A program made the translations under genes and the position numbers. The notes under the pieces were generated by a model. It worked only from the letters and a program-made list of their open reading frames with translations, did not search any database and was not told the origin of the DNA. A DNA stretch of 64,000 nt from Variovorax paradoxus (GTDB lineage: Bacteria; Pseudomonadota; Gammaproteobacteria; Burkholderiales; Burkholderiaceae_C), in contig NZ_JAGGNU010000025.1 of the NCBI RefSeq assembly GCF_018614915.1, positions 1 to 64,000 of the forward strand, in the 5' to 3' direction. Of this stretch, positions 50,533-60,924 are shown one piece after another; position 1 is the first letter of the stretch, and the number at the start of each line of letters is the position of its first letter.

Positions 50533-50577
50533 CACCGCATCGGGCTCCGGCCTTTCGTCCTTTGGAGGGACCTAATC

Positions 50578-51087
50578 ATGACCAGCTTTGTTCACGTAGA
50601 CCAACCGGCCACTCACCCGGGCGTCGCCCGCGCAGAGGCTGTGATCGAACACATTCGCGCTGCACGTCGCAGCTTCGACGGCGCCCGCGGCCTGGCGGCA
50701 CTGCTGCTGGCCGCCATCGTCGCGTCGCTGCTCGTGGTGGCCGACAAGCTCATGTCGACCTGGAACGACGGCGGCCTGCTCGTCGCCTGGCTCGTTCTCT
50801 GGGGCGTGGCTTTCGCGACCATCGCGTTCTTCGCCGGTACGGCGCGCACCCTGGCCGTCCGTGCCCTGTCCGGCATGCGCGCGGCAGCTCGCCGCCGTGC
50901 CGCGGCCCGTGCCGACGAGCGCTTCATGGCCTTTGCCAAGACCGACCCGCGCATTCTTCGCGACCTGCAAGCGATTTCCTCGCGCCAGGAAGCGGAGGCC
51001 GAAGGATCGCCCGAGCGCTCTGCCGATGCCGCGACGCCGACGCTCTACCAGGCGATGCGCCGCGTGAACCTCGGCCAATACTACTGA
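50578..51087 (+). CDS. two-span inner-membrane protein of unknown function
   Basis: A 169-residue protein. Two transmembrane helices at about residues 38-58 (ARGLAALLLAAIVASLLVVA) and 68-92 (LLVAWLVLWGVAFATIAFFAG) are followed by a long charged cytosolic tail (MRAAARRRAAARADERFMAF). GGAGGG precedes the ATG. Likely a stress- or growth-phase-controlled protein, inferred only from its promoter shared with the gene at 49344. Followed by a strong terminator. Confidence 0.8.
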   Translation: MTSFVHVDQPATHPGVARAEAVIEHIRAARRSFDGARGLAALLLAAIVASLLVVADKLMSTWNDGGLLVAWLVLWGVAFATIAFFAGTARTLAVRALSGMRAAARRRAAARADERFMAFAKTDPRILRDLQAISSRQEAEAEGSPERSADAATPTLYQAMRRVNLGQYY

Positions 51088-51111
51088 TCTCTACTGACCT
51101 GCCGATCCGGC

Positions 51112-51145
51112 AAAGAAAAAGCCGCCTCCGGGCGGCTTTTTCTTT
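51112..51145. terminator. bidirectional rho-independent terminator
   Basis: A perfect 15-bp inverted repeat (arms AAAGAAAAAGCCGCC and its complement) with a TCCG loop. A GC stem is flanked by A-run and T-run, so it ends transcription in both directions, between the convergent membrane-protein gene and pckG. Confidence 0.95.
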
Positions 51146-51159
51146 GGGCGCCGAACGGC

Positions 51160-53007
51160 TCAGGCCGCCAGGCGCTGCTCGATCGCGGCCTTGGTGGCCG
51201 GCAGTTCCTTCGGCAGGTGGTGCGCCAGCTGCTGGAACAGCTCGGCATGCAGCTTCAGCTCGGCCTGCCAGGCGGCCTTGTCGATGTGGGTGACGGTGTC
51301 GAACTGCTCGGCGCTGAAATCCAGGCCGGTCCAGTTGAGATCCTCGTAGCGCGGGCTGACGCCGAACACGTGCTCGGTGCCCTCGGCCTTACGCTCGATG
51401 CGGTCGATCATCCACTTCAGCACGCGCATGTTCTCGCCGTAGCCGGGCCAGACGAACTTGCCGTCCTCGCCCTTGCGGAACCAGTTGGTGGTGTAGATCT
51501 CCGGCAGCTGCGCGCCCGCGGCTTCGAGCTTCTTGCCGAGGTCCAGCCAATGCTGGAAGTAGTCGCTCATGTTGTAGCCGGCGAAGGGCAGCATCGCGAA
51601 CGGATCGCGCCGCACCACGCCCTGCTTGCCGCCGGCGGCGGCGGTGGTTTCCGAGCCCATCGTCGCGGCCATGTAGACGCCTTCGACCCAGTTGCGGGCC
51701 TCGGTCACCAGCGGCACGGTGGTCGAGCGGCGGCCGCCGAAGATGAAGGCATCGATGGCGACGCCCCTGGGATCGTCCCAGGCTTCGTCGAGCGCCGGGT
51801 TGTTGGTTGCCGCGACCGTGAAGCGCGCGTTCGGATGCGCCGCCTTGGCGCCGGTTTCCTTCGCGATCGCCGGCGTCCAGTCATTGCCCTGCCAGTCGAT
51901 GGCGTGGGCCGGGGGCTCGCCCATGCCTTCCCACCAGACATCGCCGTCGTCCGTCAGCGCCACGTTGGTGAAGATCACGTCGCGGCCCAGGCTGGCCATG
52001 CAGTTCGGATTGGTCTCGGTGTTGGTGCCGGGGGCCACGCCGAAGTAGCCTGCCTCGGGATTGATCGCGTGCAGCCTGCCGTCGGCGCCCGGCTTGATCC
52101 AGGCGATGTCGTCGCCGATGGTGGTGACTTTCCAGCCTTCGAAGCCGGCCGGCGGGATCAGCATCGCGAAGTTGGTCTTGCCGCAAGCGCTGGGGAAGGC
52201 CGCAGCCACGTGGTATTTCTTGCCCTCGGGGTTGGTCACGCCGAGGATCAGCATGTGCTCGGCCAGCCAGCCTTCGTCGCGGCCCATGTTCGATGCGATG
52301 CGCAGCGCAAAGCACTTCTTGCCGAGCAGCGCGTTGCCGCCGTAGCCCGAGCCGTAGCTCCAGATCTCGCGCGTTTCAGGGTAGTGGACGATGTACTTGG
52401 TCTTGTTGCACGGCCAGGACACGTCCGTCTGGCCGGCCTCGAGCGGCGCACCGACCGTGTGCACGCAGGGCACGAACTCGCCGTCGGCGCCGAGCACGTC
52501 GTAAACGGCACGGCCCATGCGGGTCATGATCTTCATGTTGACCGCCACGTAGGGGCTGTCGGACAGCTCGACGCCGATGTGCGCGATCGGCGAGCCCAGC
52601 GGTCCCATGCTGAAGGGCACGACGTACATCGTGCGGCCCTTCATGCAGCCGTCGAACAGGGGCTGCAGGGTGCGGCGCATCTCCGCCGGTGCCATCCAGT
52701 TGTTGGTGGGGCCGGCGTTCTCCTTGTTCTCGGAGCAGATGAAGGTACGGTCCTCGACGCGGGCAACGTCGCTCGGGTCGGAGCTCGCGAGGAAGGAATT
52801 GGGGCGCTTTGCGGGATCGAGCTTCTTGAAGGTGCCGGCATCCACCAGGCGCTGGCAGAGCCGGTCGTACTCCTCGGTGCTGCCGTCGCACCAGTGGACA
52901 GCCTCGGGTTTGCACAGCGCGGCCATCTCGGCCACCCAGGCGATCAGCTTCGCATTCCTGACGTACGGCGGCGCCTGCACGGTCAGACCCTGGAGAGGTG
53001 CGTTCAT
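51160..53007 (-). CDS. pckG: phosphoenolpyruvate carboxykinase (GTP)
   Basis: A 615-residue GTP-type PEPCK converting oxaloacetate and GTP to PEP, CO2 and GDP in gluconeogenesis. The P-loop FPSACGKTN with its reactive cysteine, the N-terminal [12 protein letters not shown], the substrate-binding region [21 protein letters not shown] and the metal-binding region [26 protein letters not shown] are standard. ATG 53007 is chosen since AGGAG is upstream (a TTG 3 bases earlier is not needed). It is a monocistronic gene with a 3' terminator. Confidence 0.97.
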   Translation of the reverse strand: MNAPLQGLTVQAPPYVRNAKLIAWVAEMAALCKPEAVHWCDGSTEEYDRLCQRLVDAGTFKKLDPAKRPNSFLASSDPSDVARVEDRTFICSENKENAGPTNNWMAPAEMRRTLQPLFDGCMKGRTMYVVPFSMGPLGSPIAHIGVELSDSPYVAVNMKIMTRMGRAVYDVLGADGEFVPCVHTVGAPLEAGQTDVSWPCNKTKYIVHYPETREIWSYGSGYGGNALLGKKCFALRIASNMGRDEGWLAEHMLILGVTNPEGKKYHVAAAFPSACGKTNFAMLIPPAGFEGWKVTTIGDDIAWIKPGADGRLHAINPEAGYFGVAPGTNTETNPNCMASLGRDVIFTNVALTDDGDVWWEGMGEPPAHAIDWQGNDWTPAIAKETGAKAAHPNARFTVAATNNPALDEAWDDPRGVAIDAFIFGGRRSTTVPLVTEARNWVEGVYMAATMGSETTAAAGGKQGVVRRDPFAMLPFAGYNMSDYFQHWLDLGKKLEAAGAQLPEIYTTNWFRKGEDGKFVWPGYGENMRVLKWMIDRIERKAEGTEHVFGVSPRYEDLNWTGLDFSAEQFDTVTHIDKAAWQAELKLHAELFQQLAHHLPKELPATKAAIEQRLAA

Positions 53008-53187
53008 CAATGTGTCTCCTAAGTTGAAAAATCGTCTTTCCGAACGGGGCTCGGCGCCTGGCGCAGGCGGAGGTCCGTTGGAAAAAACGTTTCCCGTCTC
53101 GGGAGGAGGATCGATGCGGCCGGCAGGGCTCGTGCATCCTCGGTGGGCGGGGCGGCGCTCGGTGTGCGCCGGCGCCGCAGCCGGGTG

Positions 53188-53340
53188 TCAGGCCATGTAG
53201 ACGGCGATGGAGGCCAGGAGCAGCATCAGCACGCCGCCGGCGATCGGCAATACCAGGGGCATCAGATGGACGATCGATTCGACGGCGTCGTTCTCGACGA
53301 TGGCGTCTTGGCCGGGTTCGACAGGCGTGGGGTTGGACAT
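53188..53340 (-). CDS. small single-span membrane protein
   Basis: A 50-residue protein: an acidic N-terminal half (NPTPVEPGQDAIVENDAVES) and a C-terminal transmembrane helix (PLVLPIAGGVLMLLLASIAVYMA). AAGGAA is found before the ATG at 53340. Function unknown. It stands between pckG and the threonine ammonia-lyase gene. The 180-bp stretch 53008-53187 downstream holds the pckG promoter region and no other gene. Confidence 0.7.
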   Translation of the reverse strand: MSNPTPVEPGQDAIVENDAVESIVHLMPLVLPIAGGVLMLLLASIAVYMA

Positions 53341-53419
53341 CGTTGTTCCTTGGGTTCGCAAAACTGAGACCATTTTACCGACTGCCTCAGGGGCCGCGAT
53401 CTAGGGGCTTGCCAGAGCC

Positions 53420-54628
53420 TCAGCGTTGCTCGTCCGCCTCGAAGCCGGCATCCCGCAGCGCATCGAGCACGGCCGAAAGATGCGCGCGTCCCCGGGTCTG
53501 GAGCACGAGCTCGATATCGACGTTCTGCGCCGCCAGCATGGTGAACGCGCGCTGGTGGTGCACCTCATCGACGTTGGCGCCCGCTTCCGCCACGGTCGCG
53601 GTGATCTGGGCCAGGGAGCCCGGCACGTCGCGGGCGCTGACACGCACGCGCGCCAGCCGGCCGGCTCGCACCATGCCGCGCTCGATGATCGCCGCCAGGA
53701 GCAGCGGATCGATGTTGCCGCCCGAGAGCACCAGGCCCACGCGCTTGCCCTTGAAGCGCTCCGGATGCCGGATCAGCGCCGCCAGCCCGGCGGCGCCCGC
53801 GCCCTCGACCAGCGTCTTCTCGATTTCGAGCAGCATCAGCACGGCCTGCTCGATGTCGCCTTCGTCGACCAGGAGCAGGTCGTCGACCTGGGCCGCGATG
53901 ATCTCGCGCGTCAGCACGCCGGGCGTGCCCACGGCGATGCCCTCGGCGATGGTGCTCGTGCCCTGAACATGCTGCGTGCCCTGCACCGCATTGACCATGG
54001 CCGGAAAGCGCCGGGTCTGAACCCCGATGATCTCGATGTCCGGCTTGCGTGCCCGCGCCGCCAGCGCCATGCCGGCGATCAGGCCGCCGCCGCCGACCGA
54101 CACCACCAGCGTGTCGAGTTCGGGCACCGCGTCGAGCATCTCGAGAGCCACAGTGCCCTGGCCCGCGATGATGGCCTCGTCGTCATAGGGGTGGACGAAG
54201 GCCAGGCCCTCGCGCTCCGCGAGCGCCAGCGCATGGGCGCGCGCCGCATCCAGGGTGTCGCCGTGCAGTTCGATCTCGGCGCCGAAGCCGCGCGTGCGCT
54301 CGATCTTCACGCCCGGCGTGAAGCGCGGCATCACGATCAAGGCGCGCAGGCCGAGGCGCTGCGCATGGTAGGCCACGCCCTGGGCGTGGTTGCCGGCCGA
54401 CATCGCGATCACGCCGTGCGTGCCGGCCAGCGAAAGATCGACCAGCTTGTTGCAGGCGCCGCGTTCCTTGAACGACGATGTGAACTGCAGGTTCTCGAAC
54501 TTCAGGAACACCTGCGCGCCGACGATTTCGGACAGGGTGCGCGATTCGACGCAGGGCGTGTCGAGCACTTGCCCGCGCAGGCGCACGGCGGCGCGTTCGA
54601 TGTCTTCGATTCCAAGCATGGGCGGCAT
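53420..54628 (-). CDS. threonine ammonia-lyase (short, single-ACT form)
   Basis: A 402-residue PLP enzyme that deaminates threonine or serine to 2-oxobutyrate or pyruvate. PLP lysine lies in SSFKERGACNK, the phosphate-binding loop in SVGGGGLIAG, and SGGNIDPLLLAAI closes the catalytic domain. A C-terminal ACT domain (GSLAQITATVAEAGANVDEVHHQR) follows from about residue 330. Length and the single ACT domain fit the catabolic-type enzyme rather than the 500-residue IlvA. ATG 54628 (or 54619) is the start. Confidence 0.93.
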   Translation of the reverse strand: MPPMLGIEDIERAAVRLRGQVLDTPCVESRTLSEIVGAQVFLKFENLQFTSSFKERGACNKLVDLSLAGTHGVIAMSAGNHAQGVAYHAQRLGLRALIVMPRFTPGVKIERTRGFGAEIELHGDTLDAARAHALALAEREGLAFVHPYDDEAIIAGQGTVALEMLDAVPELDTLVVSVGGGGLIAGMALAARARKPDIEIIGVQTRRFPAMVNAVQGTQHVQGTSTIAEGIAVGTPGVLTREIIAAQVDDLLLVDEGDIEQAVLMLLEIEKTLVEGAGAAGLAALIRHPERFKGKRVGLVLSGGNIDPLLLAAIIERGMVRAGRLARVRVSARDVPGSLAQITATVAEAGANVDEVHHQRAFTMLAAQNVDIELVLQTRGRAHLSAVLDALRDAGFEADEQR

Positions 54629-54740
54629 TGTGGACGGATTCGCAACATCAGGGTTTTTACCGTTCCCGAGTCTTCCCCAAGCCAAAACTCTGCGCTATGG
54701 TCGCGCTCAGGTTCTCATTCTCCTAGCGTGAGGTTGTGCG

Positions 54741-57062
54741 ATGGTCAAGCGTTCCGGGGTCGATGTGGTGGCGGCTGCTTCGCGCGGGCACGCATTGCCG
54801 TCGCCCGGACTCAAGGAAGCGCCGGTGCTCGAGCTCATGTGCTCGCACTTCGTGCTCACGCTGGCGGCCAAGCAGGGCCCGCGTTTCAACGTGCGGCGCG
54901 ACCTCAACGGCCTTCTTTCGCTCACCGGCCGGCACTTGGTCTGGCCCGCGCCGGTGCTGTTGCGCCTGCGCGAATTCCTCGGACGCCGCTGCGCGGGCAA
55001 CGAGGTCTGGAAGGGCGTCGAGAATTTCGACGGCCGCACGCTGCTGGAGCGCCACGGCGTCTGGCGCGGCCCCTATGAAGAAGGCACGCTGTTCTTCTAC
55101 CTCGACGAATACGCCAAGGACCAGCCGAAGGATCTGCTCTCCGTGCTCTCGGTCACGCGCGACTGGCTCACGCATGCGCTGCGCAAGCAGTCGACCCTGG
55201 TCGAGAAGAACATCGACGCGCTCGCCGGCCTGCTGCAGCTCAACAGGGCCGAGCGCGCGCTGCTGCTGTACGGCACGCTGGCACGCTACCAGCGCGACCT
55301 GCGCTCGCTCCTGGTCGAGTTCAAGGTCAACAACGCGCCCGAAGCCTACGCCGCGATCGCCGAGGTGGCCGGCGTCAGCGCGAGCGACGTGGGCGAGGCG
55401 CTGCGCGCGGGCTCCCGTCTCGAGCGCATCGGCCTGGTCGAGAACCTGATCTCCGAGCACAACATCACCGACCTGGCCGACCTGATGAAGGTCAGCGAGA
55501 AGCTGCCGCCGGTGCTGATGCGCGAATACCGCGACCACAACGAGCTGATGGCGGTGTTCACGCGGCCGTCCGCCAAGAGCGCGTTGTCGGTGCAGGACTT
55601 TGCCTTCGTCGAAGACGACGCCCAGATGCTGGTCACGCTGCTGTGCGCCGCGGTGGCGCGCAAGGAGCCGGGTGTCAACGTGCTGCTCTACGGCCCGCCC
55701 GGCACCGGCAAGACCGAGCTCGCCAAGGTGGTGGCGCAGGCCGCGGGGCTGGAGCTGTTCGAAGTCGAGTACGCGGACCGCGACGGCAACTCGCTGTCGG
55801 GCCGCGACCGCTACCGTTCGCTGCAGATCGCGCAGGTCTTCCTCAAGGGCAGCGCGCAGGCGGCGCTGCTGTTCGACGAGGTCGAGGACGTGTTCCCGCC
55901 GATCAGCACCGAGGTGGCCCAGTTCATGGCGCGCGCCGAGCAGGTGCCGGCTCCGGCCAGCGGCAGCGTCAGCGGCAAGGCCTGGGTCAACCAGATCCTC
56001 GAATCGAATGCCGTGCCGACGCTGTGGGTGACCAACCGCATCGAGCAGATCGACCCGGCCTTCAGGCGCCGCTTCGCCTACCACCTGGAGCTCAAGTCGC
56101 CGCCGCCCGGCGCGCGCGAGCAGTTGGTGCGCAAGACGCTCGAAGGCGTCTCGGTGTCCGAGGCCTTCAGCGCCAAGCTGGCCGGCCGCAAGGGGCTGAC
56201 GCCCGCGCAGATTCGCACCGCGGTGCGCTTCGCCGGCCTGGCCATGACCGATGGTGCATCGGTCGAAAGCCTGATCGAGCGCCAGCTGCGCAACGCCGAT
56301 CTCGCCCTGGGCACGCAGGACGGGCTCGGCGCGCGCCGCAGCGTCACCACCTACGACCTCGGCATGCTCAACGTCGAGACCCGCTTCGAGATCCCGCGCA
56401 TCGTCGAGGCGCTCAAGGTGCGCGGCCATGGCACGCTGTGCTTCTACGGCGCGCCGGGCACCGGCAAGACGGCGCTTGCCGAACACATCGCCAAGGCCAT
56501 CGGCCGCCCGCTGATCATCAAGCAGGCGAGCGACCTGATGAGCAAGTACGTCGGCGAGACCGAGCAGAACATGGCAGCCATGTTCAAGGAAGCCGAGGCC
56601 GAGAAGGCGATCCTGCTGCTCGACGAGGCCGACAGCTTCCTGCAGGATCGCCGCGGCGCGCAGCGCACCTACGAAGTCACCGAGGTCAACGAGATGCTGC
56701 AGGGCATGGAGCGCTTCGACGGCATTTTCGTCTGCACCACCAACCTGCTCGACCGGATCGACCAGGCCGCGCTGCGGCGCTTCACCTTCAAGATCAAGTT
56801 CATGCCGCTGACCGGCGAGCAGCGCGAGCGCATGTTCATCAACGAAGCGCTGGGCGGCGACGCATCGTCGATGACCGACGAGGTCCGCCGCCGCCTGGCG
56901 AAGCTGACGCAGCTTTGCCCGGGGGATTTCGCGGCCGTGAAACGCCAGACGGATATCCTCGCGGTCGAGTTTTCGGCCACCGAGTTTCTCGACCAGCTCG
57001 ACGCCGAGCACCGGATCAAGCCCGAGGTGCGCGAATCGCGCGGCATCGGCTTCGTCCAATAA
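54741..57062 (+). CDS. tandem-AAA ATPase (Cdc48-like), unknown function
   Basis: A 773-residue soluble ATPase. The first 300 residues match no domain I can name. AAA-1 has Walker A GPPGTGKTE (318-326) and Walker B LLFDEVEDVFP. AAA-2 has Walker A GAPGTGKTA (570-578), the pore-loop-like SKYVGETEQN and Walker B LLLDEADSF; RRR and RR arginine-finger regions follow each. Both sites look active. It resembles bacterial double-AAA proteins related to Cdc48/p97, probably a hexameric unfoldase. The S41 protease lipoprotein gene follows by 56 bp on the same strand. Confidence 0.85.
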   Translation: MVKRSGVDVVAAASRGHALPSPGLKEAPVLELMCSHFVLTLAAKQGPRFNVRRDLNGLLSLTGRHLVWPAPVLLRLREFLGRRCAGNEVWKGVENFDGRTLLERHGVWRGPYEEGTLFFYLDEYAKDQPKDLLSVLSVTRDWLTHALRKQSTLVEKNIDALAGLLQLNRAERALLLYGTLARYQRDLRSLLVEFKVNNAPEAYAAIAEVAGVSASDVGEALRAGSRLERIGLVENLISEHNITDLADLMKVSEKLPPVLMREYRDHNELMAVFTRPSAKSALSVQDFAFVEDDAQMLVTLLCAAVARKEPGVNVLLYGPPGTGKTELAKVVAQAAGLELFEVEYADRDGNSLSGRDRYRSLQIAQVFLKGSAQAALLFDEVEDVFPPISTEVAQFMARAEQVPAPASGSVSGKAWVNQILESNAVPTLWVTNRIEQIDPAFRRRFAYHLELKSPPPGAREQLVRKTLEGVSVSEAFSAKLAGRKGLTPAQIRTAVRFAGLAMTDGASVESLIERQLRNADLALGTQDGLGARRSVTTYDLGMLNVETRFEIPRIVEALKVRGHGTLCFYGAPGTGKTALAEHIAKAIGRPLIIKQASDLMSKYVGETEQNMAAMFKEAEAEKAILLLDEADSFLQDRRGAQRTYEVTEVNEMLQGMERFDGIFVCTTNLLDRIDQAALRRFTFKIKFMPLTGEQRERMFINEALGGDASSMTDEVRRRLAKLTQLCPGDFAAVKRQTDILAVEFSATEFLDQLDAEHRIKPEVRESRGIGFVQ

Positions 57063-57118
57063 GACCCAGATCCATACAACAGCGCACCGGGGCACCGGTG
57101 CGCGCGAGGGAGAACGTC

Positions 57119-58663
57119 ATGCAGTTTGTAGTGCGTAGAGGCGCAGCCCTGGCCTTGTTCGCGGTCCTTGCCGCGCTCGCGGCCTGCGGAGGCGGCGGGG
57201 GCGGCGGCGGCGGAGCCCCTCTGGCCGCCCTGTCAGCTCCGGTAGCGTCGGCCGACGAGCCGATCGTCGCGTCCTCCAGCGTCGCCGGCCAGTGTGCCGC
57301 CCCGCGCACCGGCATCGATCCCGACACCGGCGCTGCCTTCCCCGACCAGCGCGGCACGCTCGCCACCGAGAAGAGCTGGGTGCGCGGATGGATCGACGAG
57401 ACCTACCTCTGGTTCGACGAGGTGCCGGCCACGCTGGCCGCCAGCGACTACGCCACGCCGACCGCCTACTTCAGCGTCCTCAAGACACCCAGGCTCACGG
57501 CGGCCGGCCGCGCCAAGGACCGCTTCCACTTCACGCAGGACACTGCCGCCTACCGTGCGTTGTCGCAGAACGGCGTCGACGTGGGCTACGGCGCCGAGCT
57601 GGCCTTTCTGAGCGCCTCTCCGCCACGCGACCTGCGCGTGGCCTACACCGAGCCGGGCTCGCCGGCGGCGCAGGCCGCGATCGTGCGCGGAACCCGCCTG
57701 GTCGAGATTGACGGCGTCGACGTGGCGAGCGGCACCGACACCGCCACGCTCAATGCCGGCCTCGCGCCGGCGCGCGAAGGCGAGGCGCACAGCTTCAGGC
57801 TGCGTGCGCCCGACGGCAGCGAGCGCACGTTGACGCTGACCGCGGCGCGCATCAGCCGGCAGCCGGTGCAGAACGTGAGCACCATCGCCACGGCCAGCGG
57901 TCCGGTCGGCTACCTGCTCTTCAACGACCACCTCGCGACCGCCGAGGCGCCGCTGGTCGCGGCCGTGAATCAGCTCAAGAGCGCCGGCATCGCCGACCTG
58001 GTGATCGACATGCGCTACAACGGCGGCGGCCTGCTCGACATCGCCAGCGAGCTGGCCTCGATGGTCAGCTCGAGCGCGGCGACCACCGGCGCCGTCTTCG
58101 AGCGCCTGCAGTTCAACAGCAAGAACCCCTTCCGTCTCGCACCTGCGCAGGCGACCCTGCCCTTTCACGCGAGCTCGCGCGGCTTCTCGGTGCCGGCGGG
58201 CCAGGTGCTGCCGCGGCTCGGCCTCTCGCGCGTCACCGTGCTGGCCGGCCCCGACACCTGTTCCGCCAGCGAATCGGTGGTCAACGGCCTGCGCGGCATC
58301 GGCGTCACCGTGAACCTCATCGGCGGCAGCACCTGTGGCAAGCCCTACGGCTTCTTCCCGCAGGACAACTGCGGCACCACCTACTTCGCGATCCAGTTCC
58401 AGGGCGTGAACCAGCAGGGCTTTGGCGACTACAGCGACGGCTTCGCGCCGACTTGCGTGGTGCCCGATGACTTCGGCCATGCGCTCGGCGATCCGGCGGA
58501 GGCGCGGCTCGGGGCCGCGCTGGCGCTGCGCAGCGGCGGCGCCTGTCCGGCTGCGGTCGCGCCGAACAAGGACGAGATGGCGCTGCGCAAATCGGAAGCG
58601 GCCGGCCAGCCCTACCTGGTGCGCGCGCCGGCGCGCGAAAGCCGGCTGCTGGCGCGGCCTTAA
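57119..58663 (+). CDS. S41-family PDZ protease lipoprotein
   Basis: A 514-residue envelope protease. A lipobox (LAAC, Cys23) is followed by a run of nine or ten glycines as a flexible linker. A PDZ-like part (PGSPAAQAAIVRGTRLVEIDG) around 178-200 precedes the S41 tail-protease domain: VIDMRYNGGG, catalytic Ser382 in TCSASES, and Lys408 in TCGKPYG, a Ser-Lys dyad with a spacing of 26 rather than 25. Several cysteines (Cys381, 406 and others) may form disulfides. It would degrade or trim periplasmic proteins. Confidence 0.9.
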   Translation: MQFVVRRGAALALFAVLAALAACGGGGGGGGGAPLAALSAPVASADEPIVASSSVAGQCAAPRTGIDPDTGAAFPDQRGTLATEKSWVRGWIDETYLWFDEVPATLAASDYATPTAYFSVLKTPRLTAAGRAKDRFHFTQDTAAYRALSQNGVDVGYGAELAFLSASPPRDLRVAYTEPGSPAAQAAIVRGTRLVEIDGVDVASGTDTATLNAGLAPAREGEAHSFRLRAPDGSERTLTLTAARISRQPVQNVSTIATASGPVGYLLFNDHLATAEAPLVAAVNQLKSAGIADLVIDMRYNGGGLLDIASELASMVSSSAATTGAVFERLQFNSKNPFRLAPAQATLPFHASSRGFSVPAGQVLPRLGLSRVTVLAGPDTCSASESVVNGLRGIGVTVNLIGGSTCGKPYGFFPQDNCGTTYFAIQFQGVNQQGFGDYSDGFAPTCVVPDDFGHALGDPAEARLGAALALRSGGACPAAVAPNKDEMALRKSEAAGQPYLVRAPARESRLLARP

Positions 58664-58667
58664 GAAC

Positions 58668-60548
<1,881 letters not shown>

Positions 60549-60721
60549 GGGATGGATGTAATTTCTAGGCGCCCCGACGGTCGGGGCTGCAGGCGGGAGA
60601 CGATGGCGCGCACCTCCCCGTGCGCGCGATGGCGATTGTCCACGAAGCGAGCCCCGCAGCGAGCGGCTTTCCGGCTGGCATGGCGCTTGCGCACAACCGC
60701 GCTGTTCGCTGCCGCGCGTTC

Positions 60722-60733
60722 CTGTCTAGACAG
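60722..60733. promoter_or_regulatory. upstream palindrome CTGTCTAGACAG
   Basis: A perfect 12-bp palindrome of the form CTGT-N4-ACAG, identical in both half-sites to the palindrome at 60813-60824, 91 bp away centre to centre. Confidence 0.55.
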
Positions 60734-60810
60734 CTTTTGGTGCATGAAACCGATTCCGTGCACTGGGAGCGGGCAAAACTGGGCTTGATCGAGGCACGGT
60801 TGCCGGGTTA

Positions 60811-60826
60811 ACCTGTATATACAGGT
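60811..60826. promoter_or_regulatory. palindrome ACCTGTATATACAGGT, probable HutC operator
   Basis: A perfect 16-bp palindrome about 100 bp before the ABC operon. Its core TGTATATACA matches the operator type of GntR/HutC repressors; the operon ends with hutC. Too short a spacer for LexA (CTGT-N8-ACAG). Confidence 0.75.
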
Positions 60827-60924
60827 GCATCGCAGCGAATGAAACTTGGCCCCCTGCCGGCAAACCGTCCTTCGCGGACGCTTGCAGCGAGCCGAATTCT
60901 TTTCAATGCAACAGGAGAACCTTG

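Larger units (their letters stand above)
60549..60924. promoter_or_regulatory. 376-bp region between recQ and the hutC-linked operon
   Basis: No gene is credible here. It contains two CTGT-N4-ACAG palindromes, listed separately, and an AGGAG ribosome-binding site before 60925. Open frames in it lack start signals. Confidence 0.6.

Noticed and set aside
54723..57095. 790-codon minus-strand frame opposite the tandem-AAA gene
   Set aside because: Antisense shadow made of His/Arg/Ala/Leu repeats; the plus strand carries both Walker sites.
60629..60811. 60-codon frame between recQ and the ABC operon
   Set aside because: No ribosome-binding site, no recognisable protein, and it runs across the upstream palindrome region.
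60811..60826. LexA box
   Set aside because: LexA needs CTGT-N8-ACAG; here the spacing is N4, and hutC is in the operon.
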